A DNA stretch of 64,000 nucleotides from Pectobacterium fontis (lineage in GTDB: Bacteria > Pseudomonadota > Gammaproteobacteria > Enterobacterales > Enterobacteriaceae). The stretch lies in assembly GCF_000803215.1 (NCBI RefSeq), contig NZ_JSXC01000001.1, positions 1 to 64,000 of the forward strand, written 5' to 3'. Within the stretch, counting starts at the first letter, position 1. Each line of letters begins with the position of its first letter. A program made the translations under genes and the position numbers. Positions 37,579 to 48,284 of this stretch are shown one piece after another. The notes below the pieces were generated by a model. That model ran no database searches. It was not told where the DNA came from and saw only the letters and a program-made list of their open reading frames with translations.

Positions 37579-39054
37579 TTACTCAAATTCATTCCAGGAA
37601 CGACCATCGCGGGTAATCATCGCCACGGATGCCACTGGCCCCCAGCTTCCAGCCTGATATGGTTTCGGCGCGTCATTGTCCATACCCCATGCATCCATAA
37701 TGGAATCCACCCATTTCCAGGCTTCTTCGACCTCATCACGACGGACAAACAGCGCCTGAATCCCACGCATGGTTTCCAGCAGCAGACGTTCGTAGGCATC
37801 AGCCAAATGTTGTTGATTAAAGGTTTCCGAGAAGCTCAGATCCAGCTTCACCGTTTGTAGGCGATGCTTGTGCTCTAATCCCGGGATTTTATTCAGAATC
37901 TGGATTTCTACGCCTTCATCCGGCTGCAAGCGAATGATCAACTTGTTCTGCGGTAATTGCTGGTAAGAATCATGGAACAGATTCAGCGCAGGGTTCTTAA
38001 AGTACACCACAACTTCGGAACATTTCGTCGGCAGACGTTTACCGGTACGCAGGTAGAACGGCACGCCGGACCAGCGCCAGTCATCAATATCAACACGGAT
38101 CGCAACAAAGGTTTCCGTGCTGCTGCTTTTGTTCGCGCCCTCTTCTTCCAGATAGCCCGGCACCTTATGCCCCTGAACAAAACCAGAGGTATATTGGCCG
38201 CGTACGGTCGTTTCATGCACGTTGGAACGGTCAATGCGACGCAGTGAGCGCAGTACTTTCACTTTCTCATCACGAATGCGATCCGTCGTCAGATCGGACG
38301 GCGGCGACATCGCAATCATCGTCAGAATCTGTAACAGATGGTTCTGGATCATGTCGCGCATCTGGCCGGCTTGATCAAAATAGCCCCAGCGCCCTTCAAT
38401 CCCGACTTCTTCGGCTACCGTGATCTGCACATGGTCGATAGTCCGGTTGTCCCAGTTTGAAGAGAACAGCGAGTTGGCAAAACGTAGCGCCAGCAGGTTC
38501 AGAACGGTCTCTTTACCCAAATAATGGTCGATACGGTAAACCTGACACTCATTGAAAAATTCCGCGACTTGATCGTTAATGACGCGAGAAGACGCCAGAT
38601 CGGTGCCCAATGGCTTTTCCATCACCACTCGTGCAGGCTCTTTATTTAGCCCTGCGGTTCCTAACCCTTTGCAGATGGCACCAAAGGTGCTCGGTGGCAT
38701 AGCAAAATAGTTGATCGTGGTACGATTTTTCTGGTCAAGCATTTTGCCCAGTTTGCTGAAGGCTTTCGTGTCTTCCACATCAAGATTGCAGAAATTCAAC
38801 CGACTGCTTAGCGTTTCCCACAACTTCTCATCAATGGCTTCTTTCATAAAGGTGTCAAGCGCTTCCCGCACGACGCGGGTATACTCCGCTTTATCCCAGT
38901 TCGCACGGCCCACACCGATAATTTTGGTGTCTGCGTGGATGTGGCCTGCTTTTTCCAATTGGTACAGGGAAGGCAGCAATTTACGGCGCGCCAGATCGCC
39001 CTTGGCACCAAAAATAACCAGATCGCACGCTTGGGCTGTTGAAGTTACCGCCAT
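37579..39054 (-). CDS. zwf: Glucose-6-phosphate 1-dehydrogenase
   Basis: Zwf oxidises glucose 6-phosphate to 6-phosphogluconolactone with NADP+, the entry to the pentose phosphate pathway. The product is 491 aa, equal to E. coli, with the dinucleotide-binding [15 protein letters not shown] and active site RIDHYLGKE. The second of two close ATGs (39054) was chosen because GAGGAG then sits 7 bp upstream. A HexR operator lies 23 bp before the start, with hexR divergent on the other side. Confidence 0.97.
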   Translation of the reverse strand: MAVTSTAQACDLVIFGAKGDLARRKLLPSLYQLEKAGHIHADTKIIGVGRANWDKAEYTRVVREALDTFMKEAIDEKLWETLSSRLNFCNLDVEDTKAFSKLGKMLDQKNRTTINYFAMPPSTFGAICKGLGTAGLNKEPARVVMEKPLGTDLASSRVINDQVAEFFNECQVYRIDHYLGKETVLNLLALRFANSLFSSNWDNRTIDHVQITVAEEVGIEGRWGYFDQAGQMRDMIQNHLLQILTMIAMSPPSDLTTDRIRDEKVKVLRSLRRIDRSNVHETTVRGQYTSGFVQGHKVPGYLEEEGANKSSSTETFVAIRVDIDDWRWSGVPFYLRTGKRLPTKCSEVVVYFKNPALNLFHDSYQQLPQNKLIIRLQPDEGVEIQILNKIPGLEHKHRLQTVKLDLSFSETFNQQHLADAYERLLLETMRGIQALFVRRDEVEEAWKWVDSIMDAWGMDNDAPKPYQAGSWGPVASVAMITRDGRSWNEFE

Positions 39055-39437
39055 GTTCATCTCCTCGTTGCAGGATGCTGTAATTTTATTACAGCGATAA
39101 TGTACTCTTTTTGACTATAGCCAGTAAACCCACCATAAAGATGCCAAATAATGGTCGGCATTGACTGAAAATAAGGTATAAATCGGCTTGTGCAGTGGCT
39201 AAAGTCGCTTATGCATTCGCCCTAAAACGAAATTTTTTGTCGTTTCTGACAGTTGATTACTTTTCTGAAAGTTAGACACATGTCATGTTCTGGCAAAAAA
39301 AGGGATCAACTTCGCGTGTTGCCCTCTGCAACCGCGACAGGGTCGTAGTATATTTTCACGACTTGCATTTTTTCACGTAATACATGCCAGTTGTACCTTT
39401 AGTTGAAATTGGGAAAAACTTACATGGCCCTTGTCGT
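39055..39437. other. zwf-hexR divergent control region
   Basis: This 383-bp region contains the HexR operator close to zwf and, further on, AT-rich sequence expected to hold both promoters. The zwf transcript probably starts at a reverse-strand -10 TACATT (near 39100-39105), just upstream of the operator. No ORF with a plausible ribosome site was seen other than an upstream extension of hexR. Confidence 0.6.
39077..39095. promoter_or_regulatory. HexR operator at the zwf promoter
   Basis: GCTGTAATTTTATTACAGC has 8-bp perfect arms around a 3-bp centre. Its core TGTAATTTTATTACA fits the gamma-proteobacterial HexR motif (TGTAATTAAATTACA-like). It sits between a likely zwf -10 and the ribosome site, a position suited to repression. 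Confidence 0.8.
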
Positions 39438-40307
39438 ATGAATATGCTGGAAAAAATTCAGAGTCACCTGGAGCTCTTGAGCAAATCGGAAAGAAAAGTT
39501 GCTGAAGTGATTCTGGGCACGCCACAAACAGCCATTCACTCCAGCATCGCGACTCTGGCCAAAATGGCCGACGTCAGCGAGCCGACGGTTAATCGTTTCT
39601 GCCGTCGCCTTGAAACGAAAGGTTTTCCTGATTTTAAACTACATCTGGCGCAAAGTCTGGCTAACGGTACGCCCTATGTGAACCGTAACGTTGAAGAAGA
39701 CGACAGCGTTGACGCCTACACCAGTAAAATCTTTGAATCCGCGATGGCTGGCTTAGAGCAGGTAAAATCCAGTTTGGATGTGGCCGCGGTCAATCGCGCC
39801 GTGGACTTGCTGACGCAGGCAAAGAAAATCTCTTTCTTCGGTCTGGGTGCTTCCGCCGCCGTTGCGCATGATGCGATGAACAAATTTTTTCGTTTCAATA
39901 TCCCCGTCGTTTATTTTGATGACATCGTGATGCAGCGTATGAGTTGCATGAATTCCAGCGATGGCGATGTCGTGGTATTGATCTCCCACACTGGCAGAAC
40001 CAAAAGCCTGGTCGAAATGGCGCAGTTGGCACGCGAGAATGATGCAACGGTGATTGCTATCACCTCTGACGGCACACCTCTAGCGCGTGAAGCCTCGCTA
40101 GCCTTACGGCTTGACGTGCCAGAAGATACCGATGTTTATATGCCAATGGTGTCGCGCCTCGCTCAGTTGACGTTGATCGACGTTCTGGCGACGGGGTTCA
40201 CGCTGCGCCGTGGGGAAAAATTTCGTGATAACCTGAAACGGGTCAAAGAGGCCTTGCGCGAATCGCGCTTTGATAAAGATGAGCGATTGATGAATCCCTT
40301 CAGGTAA
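39438..40307 (+). CDS. hexR: Central-carbon regulator HexR (RpiR family)
   Basis: HexR represses or activates central carbon genes (zwf, eda, gap, pyk and others) and is relieved by KDPG. The product is 289 aa with an N-terminal RpiR-type helix-turn-helix (about 20-65, SEPTVNRFCRRL) and a C-terminal SIS sugar-phosphate domain (about 120-260, FFGLGASAAVAHDA and VVLISHTGRTKSL). The ATG at 39438 gives the E. coli-like start MNMLEKIQSHLELLSKSERK. It is divergent from zwf and upstream of pykA. Confidence 0.96.
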   Translation: MNMLEKIQSHLELLSKSERKVAEVILGTPQTAIHSSIATLAKMADVSEPTVNRFCRRLETKGFPDFKLHLAQSLANGTPYVNRNVEEDDSVDAYTSKIFESAMAGLEQVKSSLDVAAVNRAVDLLTQAKKISFFGLGASAAVAHDAMNKFFRFNIPVVYFDDIVMQRMSCMNSSDGDVVVLISHTGRTKSLVEMAQLARENDATVIAITSDGTPLAREASLALRLDVPEDTDVYMPMVSRLAQLTLIDVLATGFTLRRGEKFRDNLKRVKEALRESRFDKDERLMNPFR

Positions 40308-40565
40308 TAGAGAAGTTTTAGATTGTGCTTTGTGTTTTAGTTATGCCAATAAAAATGAGCGATATCATCTACCCGCCTCATCCCAATATAGCCATAGACT
40401 GTGGGCAGGGAAAGAGGATGGGAATGGCCTGTACAGTATGATAATCAGACTCAACACGATGTTCGGATAACGCAGGTGAAATAGTTTTGTTGTAAAGTGA
40501 CATTTTGCACCGTTATTCAACGCTTAATCGCAACACTACAGCTTCACAAGTGAACGGAGTTATAC

Positions 40566-42008
40566 ATGTCCAGACGGCTCAGAAGAACCAAAATTGTCAC
40601 CACCCTGGGGCCCGCTACCGACCGCGATAATAATCTCGAAAAGATTATCAGTGCGGGCGCTAACGTAGTACGCATGAATTTTTCTCACGGCACACCAGAA
40701 GACCATCAATTACGTGCCAACAAAGTGCGCGAAATTGCGGCTAAATTAGGCCGCCACGTTGCCATTCTTGGCGATCTACAGGGTCCAAAAATTCGGGTTT
40801 CAACCTTCAAAGAAGGTAAAATTTTCCTGAATGTCGGCGATAAATTCTTGCTGGATGCCAATTTAGCGAAAGGCGAAGGCGATAAAGAAAAAGTGGGGAT
40901 CGATTACAAAGGCTTACCGAGCGATGTGGTGCCTGGCGATATCCTGTTACTGGATGACGGGCGCGTACAGTTGAAAGTGCTTCAGGTTGAAGGCCTAAAA
41001 GTGTACACCGAAGTCACCGTTGGCGGGCCGCTGTCTAACAACAAAGGCATCAACAAGCTTGGTGGCGGTTTGTCTGCCGAAGCGCTAACGGAAAAAGATA
41101 AAGCCGACATTATTACCGCTGCCAAAATTGGCGTCGACTATCTGGCGGTCTCTTTCCCCCGTACCGGTGAAGATCTCAACTACGCACGTCGACTGGCACG
41201 CGATGCGGGCTGTAACGCTAAGATCGTGTCAAAAGTCGAACGTGCCGAAGCCGTTTGTTCAGATGCAGCAATGGATGACATTATTCTGGCTTCCGATGTG
41301 GTCATGGTAGCGAGGGGCGATCTGGGCGTTGAAATCGGCGATCCTGAGCTGGTAGGTATTCAGAAGAAATTGATTCTCCGCGCCCGCCAGTTGAACCGTG
41401 CGGTGATTACCGCTACGCAGATGATGGAGTCGATGATCACCAACCCGATGCCAACACGCGCCGAGGTGATGGACGTCGCTAACGCCGTACTCGATGGCAC
41501 CGATGCAGTTATGCTGTCAGCAGAAACCGCCGCCGGTCAATATCCGGCGGAAACCGTCGCCGCCATGGCGAAAGTGTGTTTAGGCGCGGAGAAAATTCCA
41601 AGTATCAATGTCTCCAAGCACCGCCTCGACGTGCAGTTTGACAACACGGAAGAATCCATCGCGATGTCAGCGATGTACGCCGCGAATCACCTGAAAGGGG
41701 TGACAGCGTTGATCGCCATGACGGAATCAGGCCGTACTGCGCTGATGATGTCCCGTATCAGTTCTGGGCTGCCGATTTTCGCGATGTCTCGCCATGAGCA
41801 GACGTTGAACCTGACAGCACTCTATCGTGGTGTTACACCCGTGCATTTCGATAGCTACACGGACGGCGTAGCAGCCGCGAATGATGCGGTGATTCGACTG
41901 CGCGATAAAGGATTCCTGATGTCTGGGGATCTGGTTATCGTCACACAGGGCGACATCATGGGCACCGTTGGCACCACTAACACGATCCGCATCCTACGCG
42001 TGGAATAA
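40566..42008 (+). CDS. pykA: Pyruvate kinase II
   Basis: PykA makes pyruvate and ATP from phosphoenolpyruvate and ADP; the E. coli enzyme is AMP-activated. The 480-aa product has [12 protein letters not shown], the ATP/metal loop MNFSHGT, the active-site [12 protein letters not shown] segment with the catalytic lysine region [11 protein letters not shown], and a C-terminal allosteric domain. A 258-bp gap separates it from hexR. Confidence 0.97.
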   Translation: MSRRLRRTKIVTTLGPATDRDNNLEKIISAGANVVRMNFSHGTPEDHQLRANKVREIAAKLGRHVAILGDLQGPKIRVSTFKEGKIFLNVGDKFLLDANLAKGEGDKEKVGIDYKGLPSDVVPGDILLLDDGRVQLKVLQVEGLKVYTEVTVGGPLSNNKGINKLGGGLSAEALTEKDKADIITAAKIGVDYLAVSFPRTGEDLNYARRLARDAGCNAKIVSKVERAEAVCSDAAMDDIILASDVVMVARGDLGVEIGDPELVGIQKKLILRARQLNRAVITATQMMESMITNPMPTRAEVMDVANAVLDGTDAVMLSAETAAGQYPAETVAAMAKVCLGAEKIPSINVSKHRLDVQFDNTEESIAMSAMYAANHLKGVTALIAMTESGRTALMMSRISSGLPIFAMSRHEQTLNLTALYRGVTPVHFDSYTDGVAAANDAVIRLRDKGFLMSGDLVIVTQGDIMGTVGTTNTIRILRVE

Positions 42009-42056
42009 TCCTCACCATAATCTCCCGCTCTATGGCGGATGATTAAGACAGCAAAA

Positions 42057-42085
42057 AGCCGGACAATTTCTCGTCCGGCTTTTTT
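42057..42085. terminator. Bidirectional terminator between pykA and lpxM
   Basis: A perfect 8-bp stem (AGCCGGAC with GTCCGGCT, 8-nt loop) is flanked by A5 on the left and T6 on the right, so it works on both strands. It sits between convergent genes. Confidence 0.9.
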
Positions 42086-42111
42086 ATGAATACCGCTATC
42101 GATTATTCATT

Positions 42112-43089
42112 TCACTTCAGATTACGATACAAATCGTCCCGACAATAGGGTTCAATCTCACCCGGTTTACGGGTTTTCAACAGTTTCAGGATCCAGGTGT
42201 ACTGCTCAGGGTTAGGCCTGACCAGAATCTCCACTTCTTCATTCATACGCCGTGCAATGTAGGCGTCGTCTGCGTCTGCCAAATCATCCATAGGTGGACG
42301 AATAAACACATCCAGGCAGCCGTCTTTTGCGTTGTATACCGGGAAAAGCGGCACAATGTCGGCGCGGCACACTTTCATCAACCGCCCGACGGCGGGCAAC
42401 GTTGCCTTATAGGTCGCAAAGAAATCAACAAATTCGCTGTGCTCAGGGCCGTGATCCTGATCGGGCAAATAATAGCCCCAACACCCTGATCGCACGGAGC
42501 TGATAAACGGTTTGATGCCGTCGTTACGAGCATGGATCCGGCCACCGAAGCGACGACGTAACCGATTCCACCAGTAATCCACCAACGCATTCTTCTGATT
42601 ATGGAACATAGCTGCCATGCGTTGCCCGCGCGAGGTCAGCAACATCGCAGGGATATCTACCCCCCAACCGTGCGGAACCAGGAAAATCACATTCTTCTCT
42701 TGATCTTTAAAGCGATCCAAAATCTCTTCGCCATGCCAGCGCACAAATTTTTCGATTTTTTTGGGATCACGAATACCCACTTCCACCATCATGATCATCG
42801 ACTGAGGGGCTGTCGCAAACATGTCATCAATGATGGCTTCACGCTGTGCCTCCGTTAATTCCGGCATGCAGTACAGCAGGTTAATGCGGGCACGACGACG
42901 GGCGCCTTTTGATACTCTCCCGACAAAACGCCCTAGCCCACCCAGCACTGGGTTTCTTAATCGGGCAGGAATATAGGCAGCAAGAGCCATTACACCAACG
43001 CCTAACCAAACGCCCCAATAGCGCGGATGAAAAAAGGCGCGTTGAAATTGGGGGATAAATTCAGCGTTCGATTTTTTTTCTTTTTCCAT
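42112..43089 (-). CDS. lpxM: Lipid A myristoyltransferase LpxM
   Basis: LpxM (MsbB) adds the last acyl chain to lipid A at the inner-membrane face. The 325-aa protein has one N-terminal membrane segment (about 25-45) and the acyltransferase HX4D motif in VPHGWGVDIPAM, plus ARNDGIKPFI and LPDQDHGPEHSEF. The ATG at 43089 gives MEKEKKSNAEF, in line with E. coli. mepM lies upstream on the same strand. Confidence 0.95.
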   Translation of the reverse strand: MEKEKKSNAEFIPQFQRAFFHPRYWGVWLGVGVMALAAYIPARLRNPVLGGLGRFVGRVSKGARRRARINLLYCMPELTEAQREAIIDDMFATAPQSMIMMVEVGIRDPKKIEKFVRWHGEEILDRFKDQEKNVIFLVPHGWGVDIPAMLLTSRGQRMAAMFHNQKNALVDYWWNRLRRRFGGRIHARNDGIKPFISSVRSGCWGYYLPDQDHGPEHSEFVDFFATYKATLPAVGRLMKVCRADIVPLFPVYNAKDGCLDVFIRPPMDDLADADDAYIARRMNEEVEILVRPNPEQYTWILKLLKTRKPGEIEPYCRDDLYRNLK

Positions 43090-43264
43090 GCCTAAACTCT
43101 TCAGATCAATCAATAAACATAATCATAATTGCCGCTCAGCGTTTCGCAAAATCTCTGATAATCGCCTAAAAACACGCCAGCTTGACAACAAAAAATCAGG
43201 AACCTGTATTCTACAAATGAAAATGCCGGCAGCAAGCCACCGGCATAGCGCACAGCCGTAATAA

Positions 43265-44590
43265 TTAATCAAACTTAAGCTGCGGCACCACTTCCTTCAC
43301 CTGCGCCAGATAATCACGACGTTCTTTACCCGCCAGCCCTTCAGAGCGCGGCAGTTTAGCCGTTAGCGGGTTGACCGCCTGCTGGTTGATCCAGAATTCA
43401 TAGTGCAGGTGTGGCCCCGTTGAGCGTCCGGTGTTACCAGATAACCCGATACGATCGCCACGTTTCACTTTTTGCCCTGGGTTAACCAAAATGCGATGCA
43501 GGTGCATGTAGCGCGTGGTGTACTGGCGACCATGACGAATCGCGACATAATTTCCCGCCGCACCGCTGCGCTTCGCAATCACCACTTCACCATCCCCGAC
43601 GGCCAGAACTGGTGAGCCTACCGGCATAGAAAAATCGACACCTTTATGCGGTGCGACACGCCCCGTCACCGGATTCAAACGACGCGGATTGAAGTTGGAG
43701 GAAATACGGAATTGCTTCATGGTGGGGAAACGCATAAAGCCGCGCATCAAACCGGAACCTTCGCGGTCGTAGAACTTACCGTCTTCCGCGCGAATAGCGT
43801 AATAATCTTTGCCACCAGTATTCAGGCGAACCCCGACCAGTTCGCTCTGTTCACTTTTGCCATCGAGCATTTCACGCGACATCAGAACCGAGAACGTGTC
43901 GTCTTTGCGTAGCTTACGGAAATCTAACTGCCATTGCAGCGCCTTGATCACCTCACGCACTTCTGAGCTGGTTAAACCGGCGTTTTTCGCGCTGGTGACA
44001 AAGCTGCCATTGACTCTGCCATTCAGGACGCTGTTGCGCCACTCGCCTTTCAGCGTCTCAATACGCTCTTTGAAATCGGCACCAACACGCTCATAAATAC
44101 GTGTTTCACGGCGGGACATCTGCCAGGTCAAACTTTGCAGTGCGCCATCTTCGCCCAAAACCCATGAAATTTGCTGACCGACTTTCAGGTTACGCAAATC
44201 TTTATTCTGTTCAGCGAGCTGGGTAACATCCGCGATTTCGATACCGTACTGCGTCAAAATGCTGCCTAAGGTATCGCCCGTAGAAACCACGTACTCATGT
44301 ACGCCGCCTTCATCGGCAGCCTTATCATCATCCAGTTCATCTTGTGGAATATCGTCATCTGGCGAGGGTTGGTCTATCGGTTCACTAGCTTCAGGCGTTA
44401 ACGTGCGCAGTTGATTGGTTTCCAGGTCGATATCTTTCACGATAACGGGTGCATCATCGACATGGGGGTAAACAAAAGGCCGCCAAACTGCAACGGCCAA
44501 TGTCACAACAGTAAGCGACCCCAGCATGATGCGGTGGGGCCGTGGTAAGCTGTTATACGCCAGAGCGATAGTTCGGACTATCTGCTGCAC
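43265..44590 (-). CDS. mepM: Murein DD-endopeptidase MepM
   Basis: MepM cuts peptidoglycan crosslinks so that new strands can be inserted. The 441-aa protein has one N-terminal membrane segment (about 20-38), an acidic stretch (about 55-95), a LysM domain (about 98-145, YVVSTGDTLGSIL), and a C-terminal M23 domain (about 310-410) with metal ligands in HKGVDFSMP and GPHLHYEFW. znuA lies 12 bp upstream on the same strand, so the two are probably cotranscribed. mepM is followed by lpxM. Confidence 0.95.
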   Translation of the reverse strand: MQQIVRTIALAYNSLPRPHRIMLGSLTVVTLAVAVWRPFVYPHVDDAPVIVKDIDLETNQLRTLTPEASEPIDQPSPDDDIPQDELDDDKAADEGGVHEYVVSTGDTLGSILTQYGIEIADVTQLAEQNKDLRNLKVGQQISWVLGEDGALQSLTWQMSRRETRIYERVGADFKERIETLKGEWRNSVLNGRVNGSFVTSAKNAGLTSSEVREVIKALQWQLDFRKLRKDDTFSVLMSREMLDGKSEQSELVGVRLNTGGKDYYAIRAEDGKFYDREGSGLMRGFMRFPTMKQFRISSNFNPRRLNPVTGRVAPHKGVDFSMPVGSPVLAVGDGEVVIAKRSGAAGNYVAIRHGRQYTTRYMHLHRILVNPGQKVKRGDRIGLSGNTGRSTGPHLHYEFWINQQAVNPLTAKLPRSEGLAGKERRDYLAQVKEVVPQLKFD

Positions 44591-44602
44591 TTATTCGTAT
44601 CC

Positions 44603-45604
44603 TCATGATTTTTCCTCCAGACAGCTCACATACTGGTTCGATAGCTGCAACAAGAAATCGGCATAACTATCTCTACCCAGTGCAATATTGCTTCCCAATG
44701 GATCGAGCACACCCGAGCGCACGTCGGTTCCCTTGGCAACAGCATTAATAACGGCTGGCCTGAATTGTGGTTCAGCAAAAACGCATACGGCTTTATGCTC
44801 AACCAACTGTGTTCGTATTTGATGTAAACGCTGTGCACCGGGTTGGATTTCAGGGTTAAGAGTAAAGTAACCCAGGGGACTTAACCCGTAGTGTTTCTCA
44901 AAATAGCCATAGGCATCATGGAACACGAAATAGCCTTTTCCCTGCACAGGCGCTAGCATCTTAACAATTTTTTCATCTGCTTGCGCGATTTTATCCGTGA
45001 AATAAAGCAGATTCGCGTCTAGTTTGTCCTTATTCTGAGGCATAAGTTCCAATAATTTTGCATGAATGGCGATTGCCGCCTGTTTTGTCATCTCCGGCGA
45101 CAGCCAAATATGCATATTGTACTCGCCATGGTGATGACCATCGTCGCCATCATCCTGATCACTATGACCGTGTTCGTGGCCTTTTTCATGGTCATCATGC
45201 GCGTGTTCATGGCCATTCTCATGATCGTGTCCGGCCTCTTTTTCCAGTTCGGATTGAATCACAGGGAGCGCGGAAAGTGTAATCTGCTTTGCCGATGAAA
45301 TTTTCTCTAGCGGCTTGCCGAGAAAAGCTTCCATTTCCGGCCCAACCCAAATCACCAGTTCGGCAGACTGTAAACGCTGGACATCAGACGGGCGCAAGGC
45401 ATAATCGTGGGGCGACGCCCCATCAGGTAACAAAACCTCAGTTGGCGTCACGCCATCGGCAATAGCCGATGCAATGAATCCCAAAGGACGGATTGAAGTA
45501 ATGACCGCAGCGGATGCCGCGCTGATTGACATCCCGCTCGCGAGGAGCGCGCTGGCAACAAACACACTTTTTAACCATTTTTTTTGCTGAATAGATTGCT
45601 GCAT
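44603..45604 (-). CDS. znuA: Zinc ABC transporter substrate-binding protein ZnuA
   Basis: ZnuA binds zinc in the periplasm and delivers it to ZnuBC. The product is 333 aa with a signal peptide (about 1-33) and metal-binding histidines in SPHDYAL, YNMHIW and VFHDAYG, and an acidic ligand in VFAEPQF. Between about 130 and 165 it has a His/Asp/Glu-rich loop with some 14 histidines, longer than the E. coli loop. The ATG is at 45604. It is divergent from znuCB across a Zur operator. Confidence 0.95.
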   Translation of the reverse strand: MQQSIQQKKWLKSVFVASALLASGMSISAASAAVITSIRPLGFIASAIADGVTPTEVLLPDGASPHDYALRPSDVQRLQSAELVIWVGPEMEAFLGKPLEKISSAKQITLSALPVIQSELEKEAGHDHENGHEHAHDDHEKGHEHGHSDQDDGDDGHHHGEYNMHIWLSPEMTKQAAIAIHAKLLELMPQNKDKLDANLLYFTDKIAQADEKIVKMLAPVQGKGYFVFHDAYGYFEKHYGLSPLGYFTLNPEIQPGAQRLHQIRTQLVEHKAVCVFAEPQFRPAVINAVAKGTDVRSGVLDPLGSNIALGRDSYADFLLQLSNQYVSCLEEKS

Positions 45605-45639
45605 GAAAGTCGATCCCATCGATTTTTATCGTGTTGTTT

Positions 45640-45652
45640 GTTATATTATAAC
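45640..45652. promoter_or_regulatory. Zur operator between znuA and znuC
   Basis: GTTATATTATAAC is a perfect palindrome around one base and matches the core of the Zur consensus (TGTTATANTATAACA, 14 of 15 including the left T). It lies between divergent znuA and znuC, so one dimer site would control both. Confidence 0.85.
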
Positions 45653-45680
45653 GTTACATGGGTTATGCAAACCAAATTAT

Positions 45681-46439
45681 ATGTCCATATTGGTATCACT
45701 TAATACTATTTCCGTTACCTTTGGCAGCCGGAAAGTTCTGTCAGATATCTCTCTGACCTTGCAGGCGGGCCGAATTCTGACGCTGCTGGGGCCAAATGGC
45801 GCGGGGAAATCAACGCTAGTGCGTGTAGTTTTAGGGCTACTCTCCCCGACTTCCGGTTCTCTGGTTCGGGATCCTGCACTGCGTATCGGCTACGTTCCAC
45901 AGAAATTGCATCTGGATACCACGCTGCCGTTGACCGTTAGCCGCTTTATGCAACTGCGCCCCGACGTGAAAAAGCAGGATATTTTACCCGCGCTTAAGCG
46001 CGTTCAGGCTGCACACCTGCTGGAACAGCCGATGCAGAAACTCTCCGGCGGCGAAACCCAACGTGTGCTGCTGGCTCGCGCACTGCTCAATCAGCCACAG
46101 CTTCTGGTACTGGATGAACCAACACAGGGTGTCGACGTGAATGGGCAACTGGCGCTGTACGATCTCATTAACCAACTGCGACAAGAATTCAACTGCGGTG
46201 TGCTGATGGTGTCGCACGATCTGCATCTGGTGATGGCAAAAACCGATGAAGTTCTGTGTCTTAATCAGCATGTTTGCTGCTCCGGCACGCCTGAAGTCGT
46301 TTCTCTTCACCCTGAGTTTTTAGCCATGTTCGGTCACCGCGGCGCGGAGCAATTGGCGATTTATCGCCATCATCATAATCATCGTCACGATCTGCAAGGG
46401 CGTATCATTTTGAAAAGACAAGGTGGAAACGACGCATGA
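45681..46439 (+). CDS. znuC: Zinc ABC transporter ATPase ZnuC
   Basis: ZnuC is the ATPase of the high-affinity zinc importer. The product is 252 aa with Walker [10 protein letters not shown], signature LSGGETQR, Walker B LLVLDEPT, and a histidine-rich C-terminal tail ([10 protein letters not shown]). The ATG at 45681 was chosen because it gives the family start [12 protein letters not shown]; upstream codons run through the Zur box. It overlaps znuB by 4 bp. Confidence 0.96.
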   Translation: MSILVSLNTISVTFGSRKVLSDISLTLQAGRILTLLGPNGAGKSTLVRVVLGLLSPTSGSLVRDPALRIGYVPQKLHLDTTLPLTVSRFMQLRPDVKKQDILPALKRVQAAHLLEQPMQKLSGGETQRVLLARALLNQPQLLVLDEPTQGVDVNGQLALYDLINQLRQEFNCGVLMVSHDLHLVMAKTDEVLCLNQHVCCSGTPEVVSLHPEFLAMFGHRGAEQLAIYRHHHNHRHDLQGRIILKRQGGNDA

Positions 46440-47221
46440 TTGAATTGTTGTTTCCCGGCTGGCTAGCGGGGATTTTGCTGGCGATTGCGGCAGGGCCGCT
46501 TGGTTCGTTCGTTGTCTGGCGGCGGATGTCTTACTTTGGCGATACGCTGGCTCACGCTTCTTTACTCGGTGTCGCTTTCGGTCTGTTGCTGAACATCAAC
46601 CTGTTTGCAGCCGTCATTGCCGTGACGCTCATGCTGGCTCTGGGGCTTGTGTGGCTGGAGCGGCGTCCCTATCTGGCCGTCGATACGTTACTTGGCATCA
46701 TGGCACACAGCGCGCTGTCGTTGGGGCTGGTTGTGGTGAGCCTGATGAACAATGTGCGCGTGGATTTGATGGCTTACCTGTTTGGCGATTTGCTCTCCGT
46801 CACGACCGAAGATCTGTGGATTATCGCCGCGGGCGTTATCGTTGTCATCGCCATTATGCGCTGGCAATGGCGCGCGCTGCTTTCCATGACGATTAGCCCG
46901 GAACTGGCGCACGTCGATGGCGTGAAATTGCAACGCACGAAACTGCTATTAATGCTGACCACCGCGCTAACCATTGGCATCGCCATGAAATTTGTTGGGG
47001 CGTTGATCATCACGTCATTGCTCATCATTCCCGCCGCCAGTGCCAGACGGTTTGCAAGGACGCCGGAACAAATGGCAGGCTACGCGATTATAGTCGGGAT
47101 GATCGCGGTGACGGGAGGTTTAGCTTTTTCAGCGGGATATAATACACCTGCGGGGCCATCCGTGGTGCTATGTGCATCATTGGTTTTTATCCTGAGTCTG
47201 CTGAAAAAACAGCCCGTCTAA
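46436..47221 (+). CDS. znuB: Zinc ABC transporter permease ZnuB
   Basis: ZnuB is the membrane channel of the zinc importer. The 261-aa protein has about eight hydrophobic segments; [17 protein letters not shown] marks the ATPase-contact region. It overlaps znuC (ATGA). A GC-rich hairpin at 47240-47259 follows, between convergent znuB and ruvB. Confidence 0.95.
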   Translation: MIELLFPGWLAGILLAIAAGPLGSFVVWRRMSYFGDTLAHASLLGVAFGLLLNINLFAAVIAVTLMLALGLVWLERRPYLAVDTLLGIMAHSALSLGLVVVSLMNNVRVDLMAYLFGDLLSVTTEDLWIIAAGVIVVIAIMRWQWRALLSMTISPELAHVDGVKLQRTKLLLMLTTALTIGIAMKFVGALIITSLLIIPAASARRFARTPEQMAGYAIIVGMIAVTGGLAFSAGYNTPAGPSVVLCASLVFILSLLKKQPV

Positions 47222-47239
47222 CTCAGGCTCTACGTCAGT

Positions 47240-47259
47240 GGGAGGCCGAATGGCCTCCC
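47240..47259. terminator. Hairpin between znuB and ruvB
   Basis: An 8-bp perfect stem (GGGAGGCC with GGCCTCCC, 4-nt loop) lies between convergent genes. T-runs are poor, so strength is uncertain. Confidence 0.6.
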
Positions 47260-47272
47260 CGCTTATCTCACT

Positions 47273-48277
47273 CTATTCTTCCCGCGTTAAACCAAAATGC
47301 CGATAGGCATGCTGCGTCGCCATGCGACCGCGCGGTGTACGCTGGATGAACCCTTGCTGGATCAGAAACGGTTCCAGCACGTCTTCAATGGTTTCGCGCT
47401 CTTCGCCAATCGCTGCCGCTAAATTATCCAACCCGACGGGGCCACCCATGAATTTATCGATGATCGCCAACAGCAGCTTACGGTCCATGTAGTCAAAGCC
47501 TTCGGTATCCACCGCCAGCATATCGAGCGCCTGCGTCGCTACTTCACCAGTAATCGCGCCCTCCGACTTCACTTCAGAGAAATCACGTACCCGTCGTAAT
47601 AATCGGTTGGCAATACGTGGCGTACCACGCGATCGACGTGCGACTTCAAGCGCGCCATCTGACGTCAGATCCAGCCCTAAACACTGCGCACTGCGGCCAA
47701 CGATATACTGCAAATCGGCGACATTATAAAATTCCAGGCGCTGCACAATGCCAAAACGATCGCGTAGCGGTGAGGTTAACGAGCCTGCGCGCGTCGTTGC
47801 ACCAATCAGCGTGAAAGGGGGTAAATCGAGCTTGATCGAACGGGCGGCAGGCCCTTCGCCGATCATAATATCCAACTGATAATCTTCCATCGCCGGATAC
47901 AGCACTTCTTCCACCACAGGCGACAGACGGTGGATTTCATCAATGAACAGCACATCATGTGGTTCAAGGTTCGTCAGCAGCGCAGCGAGATCGCCGGCTT
48001 TTTCCAACACTGGCCCCGATGTCGTGCGCATATTCACGCCCATTTCATTAGCGACAATGTTCGCCAGCGTCGTTTTTCCCAGACCGGGAGGACCAAAAAT
48101 CAGCAAATGATCCAGCGCATCTCCACGTTTACGGGCAGCCTGAATAAAAATCTCCATCTGCTCACGTACCTGTGGCTGCCCCACGTACTCGCTCAGCAGC
48201 TTAGGCCTCATCGCACGATCAAGAAACTCTTCTTCGGGAACGGCGTCAGCAGAAATCAAACGATCGGCTTCTATCAT
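47273..48277 (-). CDS. ruvB: Holliday junction helicase motor RuvB
   Basis: RuvB is the AAA+ ring that drives branch migration of Holliday junctions with RuvA. The product is 334 aa with Walker [10 protein letters not shown], Walker [10 protein letters not shown], sensor 1 IGATTRAG, and a C-terminal winged helix (about 255-330). The ATG at 48277 gives the start MIEADRLIS; it sits 7 bp after the ruvA stop. Confidence 0.97.
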   Translation of the reverse strand: MIEADRLISADAVPEEEFLDRAMRPKLLSEYVGQPQVREQMEIFIQAARKRGDALDHLLIFGPPGLGKTTLANIVANEMGVNMRTTSGPVLEKAGDLAALLTNLEPHDVLFIDEIHRLSPVVEEVLYPAMEDYQLDIMIGEGPAARSIKLDLPPFTLIGATTRAGSLTSPLRDRFGIVQRLEFYNVADLQYIVGRSAQCLGLDLTSDGALEVARRSRGTPRIANRLLRRVRDFSEVKSEGAITGEVATQALDMLAVDTEGFDYMDRKLLLAIIDKFMGGPVGLDNLAAAIGEERETIEDVLEPFLIQQGFIQRTPRGRMATQHAYRHFGLTREE

Positions 48278-48284
48278 GAGTACC

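Noticed and set aside
40480-40520. Possible HexR site before pykA (TTGTAAAGTGACATTTT)
   Set aside because: Only the left half fits; the right half lacks TTACA.
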